A stretch of 64,000 nucleotides of DNA from assembly GCA_032622095.1 (NCBI GenBank), contig CP136067.1:79946705-80010704 (forward strand), in the 5' to 3' direction. Under the pieces are notes generated by a model, which had not been told where the DNA came from, made no database searches, and was given only the letters and a program-made list of their open reading frames with translations. This DNA comes from Siphonodentalium dalli (Eukaryota; Mollusca; Scaphopoda; Gadilida; Siphonodentaliidae). The position numbers and the translations under genes are program-made. Shown in pieces: positions 44,001 to 53,000 of this stretch (position 1 is its first letter; every line of letters starts with the position of its first letter).

Positions 44001-47000
44001 AGCAGGATGTAGATCCAAAATATCCCTGAAAATAGAAAATAAAACACTTTAAGTATACAATAATACATACACAATACAGACATAATTTTAACAAGTGTGG
44101 TTGCACAACTAATCAATTGATCAAGTGTATGCTGCATTGTAAGTAAGTACTCACTTCTTCTCATGGAGCTTGAACAGTTAAATAAAAGGAACGACTAACA
44201 GTCCTTTTTTATGCCAAGCAGTTTGAACTACCGAGTACAACCATGTAAATTTTTGCTGACATCTAAAAGCATTGTTGTCAACATTAAAAATAAACAGTAG
44301 TAACTACTACTGTAGCTGGGATACCAGGAGTTTGCTTTAATGAGGGTTAAATAATTATTGTGCTCACAAGTCATCCAAGCTAATTATTAGTGTCTCTTTG
44401 ATTTGCCGCACCTATTCCATGAGACACATGAGACAGTTCCCCTACATATATTCTAAGCTGATGACAAACACTATTGCTAATTATTAGTGCCACTTTAAAA
44501 TCATCTGAGAAACACAGCACCTATCCCACGACAATACATGGGTCACGTTATAGTACCCCTGTGTATTAATTTTCCTACATATATTATTTTCTAAGCTGAT
44601 ACTACTTCATAGCTGATGCTATTTATTAACCCTTTCCTGACTGGAGCTTCCTGAAATTTTGCAAAATCCCTGTGCCAATGCATTCTCTTATATATGCGAG
44701 TCGCCAATATGGCACCTCGCCTACTAATATAAAAGAGAATGCATTGGCCAAGTCTATCCCAGGAAAAGGGAGCTATTGCTCCCACACCTATAATTACTGG
44801 CAATATTTTGTTCGCAGGTGCCAAAATTTGCACTTGTCAAAATGTTCACGGTCACTGTAATAGTTGATTAAGGTATATAGGTTGATCGAAGGTATATTTA
44901 TAACCTTTCCCATCAGTTAAATTATGGGCATGTGAAAAGTTTAACTGGACATATGTCTATCCCACAATTCCACAGGTATTATTATTTTTTTCCAAATATG
45001 CTTGAGGGTTATCAGCGTTGGCCATGTGTTCTGTGATGGGAACCATTACTTAAACAGTTGCTACTATGATGCTAATAAGACATATATCTTTCAAGCTAAG
45101 TTTGCAGCGGTACAAGTAACTTAAAATGGTTGAGTTTTAACATGTACGTTTCCATGGTACTAGTAACTGCGATGAACAGTGGCTTGTCACTGGGGATCAG
45201 TGTCCACTGAGCCACTGACCATGCACATGAGAAGATAAATTTACTTTGAGAAAAGTTCTACTGGTGTCAGCTAGCTTGTGTGAAACGAAAGGAGAACAAT
45301 GTAATTGTACTTGCTCTCACTGATCGTTAGCTGACTAAACAATAAAAGAATTGAAAGACAGACCAATTGGGTTTTAACATAACCACAAATCATGTATGGT
45401 AGCGATTTCGCATTCAGTAAGTTAATCCATTTTTATATCTCAGCTTACACATGGATAGGCCTACATGTACATGGGGAAAGCGAAAAAATGCATGGTTAAC
45501 TGATCATGATGGAAGGCTTGCATGATAGTTGTTTCGGTTTAATGTATAGTGTTTTCACTTGGACTTGTGTTCGAAATTTTGTTTTGTATTTAAACAGGAA
45601 GAGGCAAAAGTGTGTAACGGTAAAGTTCGGCAAAAAAATTATCGCTGTCGAGGAAAAAAAAATTAGGCTTGAGGTCCTAAACATGGATTTTGGTCAGTCA
45701 AAACATGGATTTTTTTTTGGCCTTTTTATATGTACCGGTACTGGTGCATGCAGTACATTTACATGTATGTTGTGCATGGCGGTTCTCAAATATATATTCA
45801 ACATCGATTAAGAACTGTATCTGTAGCTGCGTAACTTTAAAACTGAGCGAAAAATAATAATGTTCATACATGACTCATGAGTGTCAGAGAGACTATTATA
45901 ATATTACAACTATTAGGATGAAAGTTTAAAAAAATAATAACTGGATCCAAGACAATTCCCGCTCCATGATTAACTTGAAGATGAAGTGTATAAACATACT
46001 AGTGTTGAAGGGGCACTCTCACCAAAAAAAGTGCTGAAGGGTACACAGGATTTTCAAAATGTGCTGAAAGGTACACATGGTTTGAAATGTTGTTCTAAAG
46101 GACATTCAGTTTTCGTATCTGCCATGATTTCTGTTAGAGAATAATTGTTTACGTTCCAATGAATATTAAAATGTACTGAAAACAAACTGCTAATGGGCGC
46201 CAGACTTTCATAAACACAATTTAAGTAGTGGTGTTCGTGCCGATCACAAACCCTGTGTACCCTTCAGCACATTTTCAAACCCTGTGTACCCTTTGAACAG
46301 CACTTTTTTGGTGAGAGTGACCCCTTCAGCCATACTAGTAGTGTGAAGGTGAGGCCATTTGGTATTGCAGAATGGTTAATAATAATACCAGTTTTAGTTT
46401 ACTCTGACAAGTTTCATTTCAAAACTGAAAACAAAGTTACAAACTGTTATAACTTATAAGTTATATTAATTATATTTAATAAACGGTACTGACTACTGTA
46501 CTGTAGTCAGTGTTGTGTACGGCAGACTTATTGTATTATTCCATACTTTCTCATCAGGATTATCACCGTGAAAACCATTTTACCATCGCAGTGTGTCAGT
46601 GTTCTATCATTCGAAAAGTCAACAAAATGAACAATGCGAGAATTCGATCGCTTCCGTTCTGTCTAAATAATTTCTGGTCGCAGGTAATGACACCTTTGAC
46701 AAAACTGTGTTCATAAATTAATTTTGTAGCTGTGTACGTAACATAGTACTCGCAAGTATAATCACAAATGAAGTAGATGCTTGATTCGTTCAAATTGTAA
46801 TTTCTAAATTTGTTGCAAGAGTGAATCGTGGAATTATGACTTTGAACCCGAGTCACTAAACTTGGAGTCAACGGTCAACTTCAAGAGTCAGTCTGCCATC
46901 GCCTGGGAATTGGCTGGAATTGGTGAATTTGTTACATTCGCGGCCAAACAAGGCGTACCATGGTACATCATACACCCGATAATGATCATGTACATGTACT

Positions 47001-50000
47001 CACCTTGTATATCATAATGTAAGCAGTTTTTTTCTCGCCCAACGCGTGTGTTGTAGTTGGTAATTCGTGGAAATAATAATCCGAGGTGGCGATTTTCAAC
47101 TTTGTTTGAATAGCATCACTTGCCTAACAACCGTCTGTGAGCAACGTTGATTCTGATTGGTTAAGACAAACGCGATTATCCAATCGCTGCATATGTGGCT
47201 TGGGAAGACGAGTTCAAAGTTCAAAGTGTGTGTCGGGGTCATGATATATTTTTAGAAACTTATTTTTCGTTTAACAGTATTGCAGATCCAATGCTCTCCC
47301 AGCGTCGAGTGCGTACGCCCAGTACCAACTAAAGCCCACCGCTCCGCCCCTGCGGGGCGGAGCGTACGTGGGCTTATAATATGTTTTGTATTAACTTAAC
47401 TTTGTCGCATCTAATCGCTGATATATATTGAATAAAATGTGTAGATTTGAAATAAAAGTATAAAAGTCGCCGACGAATTAATCATGATGACGCTGCGCTT
47501 CCGATATCTAACAATGATTTCATACTTATATTGCGAAAATTAAAGCATTGTTTACAACTGTCCGACGATGCCGTAAACACCCTGATTTGCGTCCACATTA
47601 AAATATGTGTCTGGTCTAGAAAGACAGATTGAAACTGTAGAAATTAACTCTACGTGGCATACAGAAAGTATACTATAAATCGGGGTTGTGGAATAATTTA
47701 TTGTCGTCCTCGGCTGTATTCTTTTATTCATAATAGTTCGCACAATTAAATGGTGACGGTTTACCCAAAGTGAAGACAAGTTACATAATCACACACAAAA
47801 ACGATTTTCGAAATCAAAATTTGCATTGTTTACGGTACCACTCTGCAGTATTAATGCGACGGTGTAGCAATTATTGCTCGAGATTTAGGGGGACTTCAAC
47901 CTGTACTGTAATATTTACTGTAAACCAGTGATGCAATATCACTGCTATAAAGTTATAAACCCACGGATTTGCGGGCACCGTGTGACTTCAAAACGTAGGA
48001 AATTATTGTGTTGGCCTATCCTATTATATAAATTGCGTCTGGGAATAATTTATTTGGGACTTTAAATAATCTTCTATTAATAATAGTTTATTATTAAACG
48101 AAGTTTGAATTGTCCGATATTAACCAAATCAGAGATTTCAGTAGATCGGAGAAATTTACTAATAGGCCTACATTTATAAACTCCGATCAAATCGGAAATG
48201 TTTTCATATCGGAGAATACTCCGATTAAATCAATGGAATTCTTATGATAAAAACTCCGATCTGAGAAATTTCAGCATGGACACCGACATCTTCCCGTTCG
48301 CGACACATCAGTATAAAACTGCGACTATGGAGTATTTATTGAACACAAACTGTCACTCCGATCTGAGAAATTTCAGCATGGACATCGACATCTTCCCGTT
48401 CGCGACACATCAGTATAAAACTGCGACTATGGAGTATTTATTGAACACAAACTGTCCTGCCAATCATATCGACACAACAGCAATATTGACGGATATAATG
48501 CTGCGATCTTGACGAAAACAAACACTGCGAAAATATGTTGAAACAGAACAGCGAACATTTGAGAAAAACTGCGAAACAAAACTGCGATAATTGCGAAAAC
48601 ATCGAACCAAGACAGCGAAAATGACGAAAAATTGTTGAAAACATACAACGTTACGGCGTGCGATAATGACGAAAAAACTCCGATAATGTTGAAAAAACGA
48701 CGTCAATGACGCCACATTTTTCGCATTTTTTTCGCATATGCGAAAGAGGTTTTGACATGCTCCGTTAGAGCTACCAAATGAATTTCTTTTTTATGGTAAT
48801 AAATTATTCAGGTATAAATGAACAATAAAAAGTGCACATATTTATATCCGCTATACCATAACTGAACCAAACATCAACGCCCGATTAATTAACCCAGGGG
48901 GTGTGGTGACAGGAATGGGGTGTGTGGGAGGGGCGCTACATTCTATAGTCAGTGATTGTGGGGGCCTTTGGAGCCTGTTTCAGCTAGTTATCTATATATT
49001 AAAAAGAGTAGTAATTGTCTGTCTGTTCGCAAATTTCCCCAGACCCCTGGACAGATTGCAACCAATTGGTGTCATGACATGGTGTACCTCAGTGGATGTT
49101 ATAACGGCGATAGTTTTTCAAAATATTTATTTAGAAAACAAAATTAAGTTTGTTAAATTGAGCTTCGATTTCTAAAAAAATGTTTAAAATATCTTGAAGG
49201 GAGCCTGTATAAGATTAAGATCTGCATGAAGCACACAAAGGTGCCACAGGCCCCTAGCGGTCGCAGGCAGCCCCTTTGTACAGGGACCTTAGGCCCCTTT
49301 GTTGCTGAAAAAAGGCTCCCAAAGGCAGCCTGTTTGAGCTACTCTATATATATTTAGCTTGTAAGTGCTGACTCATGTTATTATATCCATTTGTCGTTCG
49401 TGTTCTTCAGTCAATTATCTCCCGATTCTCTTTCAAATGACATTAAAATGAGTCTGATCATGCTGTCCCGATAGGGTAGAGATTTGATTTTGTGGGATTA
49501 CCTTTGAAATATATCTAAAATAATACATTTAGATGTTATGTTGTGAATAGGACTATATTACTCTTGAAATTGGCATTGCTTTATGATTGCATAAAATTTT
49601 ATATTGGCTAATTTTAACTTTTGTTGTAATATATTTTTAGGGCTGTTTTAGAGGTTATCTTCTATTTTCCTTCATTTCAGCCAAAACTATTAAAAGAAAA
49701 ATCAACAATTCCACATCCACTTCCACCATTGTTGTGAGTATTTCCAATGTATGTCTGTATTTCTCAGAGAGAGGGGATGTAATTGTCTGAAATAAAACAG
49801 TGTCGCAGATGCAACCATGTTCTTCATTCCATCGAAGCAGCATTTCCCTTCTTTTCTTTTGTTTTTGGATATTTCTGGCATCAGAAATGCTTTTTCAAAG
49901 AGAAATTTTTAAATGTCAAAGTAGCTCAAGATTTTCAGCCATAAATTTGTATAAGCCTGCTGATTTAACCCTTCCATGACTGGAGCTTCCTAAAATTTTG

Positions 50001-53000
50001 CGATCTGCCAATGGATTCACTTATATATACGAGTCTCCCATAACAATATTTACCTTGTAATCCAGTGCATTCTCTTATATTTGCAAGGATCTCTATGGTA
50101 GAACAGCTGATCACAGCTAGCCAGAGAAATCATGGGCACGTGATAGAGAGAAGCAAAATAACATCAGAAATAAATTCATTTAATTTATATTTTAGTTGTA
50201 TATGTTATCTAATAAATTTTAATTACCAAGATTATATCCAAACTACGATTTGGGTAAGTTTAGAATTTGCTAAAATATTGTCATTGCTGAAAGATTATTC
50301 ACTGTTATTATATTACAAAGTCAAAGGTCAAGGATATGAATTGAGCAGTGATAAGGTACCAACTGGGAGAAATACGGTTTAGTTTTAAAAAATAGAGTTT
50401 TTCCCCTTCCATTGTCAACAAGGTCATCTGTACATACAACAAGGTCATCTGTACATACAACTTGGATACAGTGAATGTCATTATTTTATTGAAGTGTCTA
50501 CCACATTGCTAAGAAAGAACTTGGTTCGACATCAGACTGGACTGCTATAACTGCCTTTCTTCCAGACTGTGGATCTACGTAGTATAAACATAGATACATC
50601 ATTCTGGCCACTCCAGGCCAACCTTGACAATGGCTCAATTAACTGATAGCCAGGGTTTCCGCTACTATGGCAGGCCGGCCGTCCAGCAGCCTCATTTCCC
50701 TCCCCAACCTTGACTTAATGTTGGCCACAAAATAGCCACAGACCAAGCTCAGCCCAGCCCACTTTTTACACAGGAAGAGCTATCACGGATTAACAGATTG
50801 CAAGGAATCTTGCACTTGGTGCCTGAATAAGACATGATCAGTAGCGCGAACCACGTCTACATCATCTTGAGTAACGCTTTGCCGGTGAATGTTTAGTAGT
50901 ATTCAGCCTCTTGAATTTTAATTTACTGTAGATTTCTGTCATTAAGTCCCAACTTTCTGACCCAAAATTTCCCCTCGAAATGTGCATCATATATGCATCA
51001 ATAAGTCATTAGGGGGGCTGAATTCTGAGCTACAACCATGAACACAGGTGAGTTTTAGCAGTCACTGCGACGAACGTTCAATGCAGACATTTTACCTCAA
51101 AACAAGGTCTGTATCAAAGAAATATTTAATTAAAAATAAAACGTTTTAAATATTAATAGTTATTATCAGTGTATTTATTCCCTATCCAATTAATACACAA
51201 TTATCCATTATACAACTCCAGCATGAGGTCATCTCCGTCTGAGGAATGGCTTTTGATTTTACACCAAATTGTTTTGATTGATAGTGAACAAAATACAAAG
51301 AAAGCATAGCACGTGACATGAACTTTACTTGTGACATGAAGCAACACCGGTTGCTGCTAGAGTACACTTGACACTGAGTGTGACAATGTGTCTTTTGCCA
51401 ACCGCAGTAGTTCCTTTGATGTTGGCTTTTAATATTGCTACTGTTATAAAAGTCGTTGTATCCACTGTTTGTTGTGGTGCTTACATGCTTTTAGTTTATT
51501 AACTTGAGATCAAATAAAGACGGTCTGTTTTAATTTGGTTTCTATACGAAGCTTCAATGTTCCTGCTTGTTGTCTCGAGTGCAAGGAAATGGCTACTTTT
51601 CAGTGATAAACTTCCAAATTTTCTCCCGACAGGATGCCGGGTATGTGCTTCTCAAATACGGCCACTTTCTCCCAACCCCTAGCAAAAACCCTGTTAGCGT
51701 AAACCCATTTATCTACCAAATTGTTCTCATGCAGTGTTCATACATTCGTAATTACCCTTTCTATGACAACGATAGCCTTAACATGTGAAATTTAAAGCCT
51801 CATATGCAACATGCTATTCAAACAAAGGGATTCACGACAGGGAGTAAAATACATACGGTGATTTTCTGCATTTAAAGTTTTACTTTCATTTTCTTTTCTT
51901 TTTTGATAGAAATTGTTTTTATTTTTTCATGGAATTGGTCATTCATAACAAGTAAATATTGATGTTTTTGCCGCGATATACCAACTGCTGGTCACATTAG
52001 ACAGGGGGTCACTCATACCAGGTCATTTATATAGTAAAAGTGGTTGGTACAAAAGACAGGTCGCAAAAGACAGGTGGTCGCACATGGCAGTGGTCACTCA
52101 AAGCAGGTTTCACTGTAATCAGATGTGTATACTTAATTTATATGTGAATCATATGCCATAACTTAATTTATAAATGTAATAATGATATGCCTATACTTCA
52201 TTTATAAATAGAACTGCTCTTCTTTTAATCAGGTTTCCCGAAGAGTCGTCGAAGCCACTGTGTTCACCAATATTCAAGCAACTGGTTTCATTCTACCAAG
52301 CACCATTAATTATCTTCATTATGAATGTGGTAAGATTAACCCTTTATATAAAAGTAAGCATTTCTGCAAACAATCTCGTCTGTGAGTAATGTTTTCTCAA
52401 AAGAATCACGTCCCAAACGAGTTAAGTGTTAGCTTTTTGGTCTGTCCAATGTCTGTTCTGGCCATAACTTGAACAGTAATGCTTGGATATCAATGAAATT
52501 TGGTATGGATGTTCACCACTATGCCCACACCATTCTCCATATGAGTAGATTAAAATATGGTCATGCCCACACCATTCTCCATATGAGTAGGTTAAAATAT
52601 GGTCATGCCACACCATTCTCCATATGAGTAGATTAAAATATGGTCATGCCCACACCATTCTCCATATGAGTAGGTTAAAATATGGTCATGCCCACATCAT
52701 TCTCCATATGAGTAGATTAAAATATGGTCATGCCACATCATTCTCCATATGAGTAGATTAAAATATGGTCATGCCACATCATTCTCCATATGAGTAGGAT
52801 AAAATATGGTCATGCCACACCATTCTCCATATGAGTAGATTAAAATATGGTCATGCCACATCATTCTCCATATGAGTAGGTTAAAATATGGTCATGCCCA
52901 CACCATTCTCCATATGAGTAGATTGAAATATGGTCATGCCACACCAACCATTCTCCATATGAGTAGATTAAAATATGGTCATGCCCACACCATTCTCCAT

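Larger units (their letters stand above)
37322..48764. mobile_element. 11.4 kb PIF/Harbinger-like element (TTA target duplication)
   Basis: TTA flanks both ends (37319-37321 and 48765-48767). The 36 bp TIRs begin GGGAGCATGTCAAAACCTCT on the left and CGGAGCATGTCAAAACCTCT on the right (reversed), differing at one base, and each ends in the palindrome TTTCGCATATGCGAAA. Similarity continues inward through TGACGT(A/C)ATTGACGT. A 3 bp TTA duplication with G-starting ends fits PIF/Harbinger. No DDE transposase or Myb/SANT partner was recognised inside; the interior is a long-period repeat array, MITEs and unassigned DNA. It occupies most of intron 10. Confidence 0.72.

Noticed and set aside
48198-48512. 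A 104-codon ORF with two 34-residue repeats
   Set aside because: The 102 bp tandem duplication explains it; it lies in transposon interior with no recognised domain.
48980-49345. TCTATATATTAAAAAGAG plus GTCTGTCTG as a Helitron 5' end
   Set aside because: No CTRR end with a preceding hairpin could be located, and no insertion between A and T could be shown.
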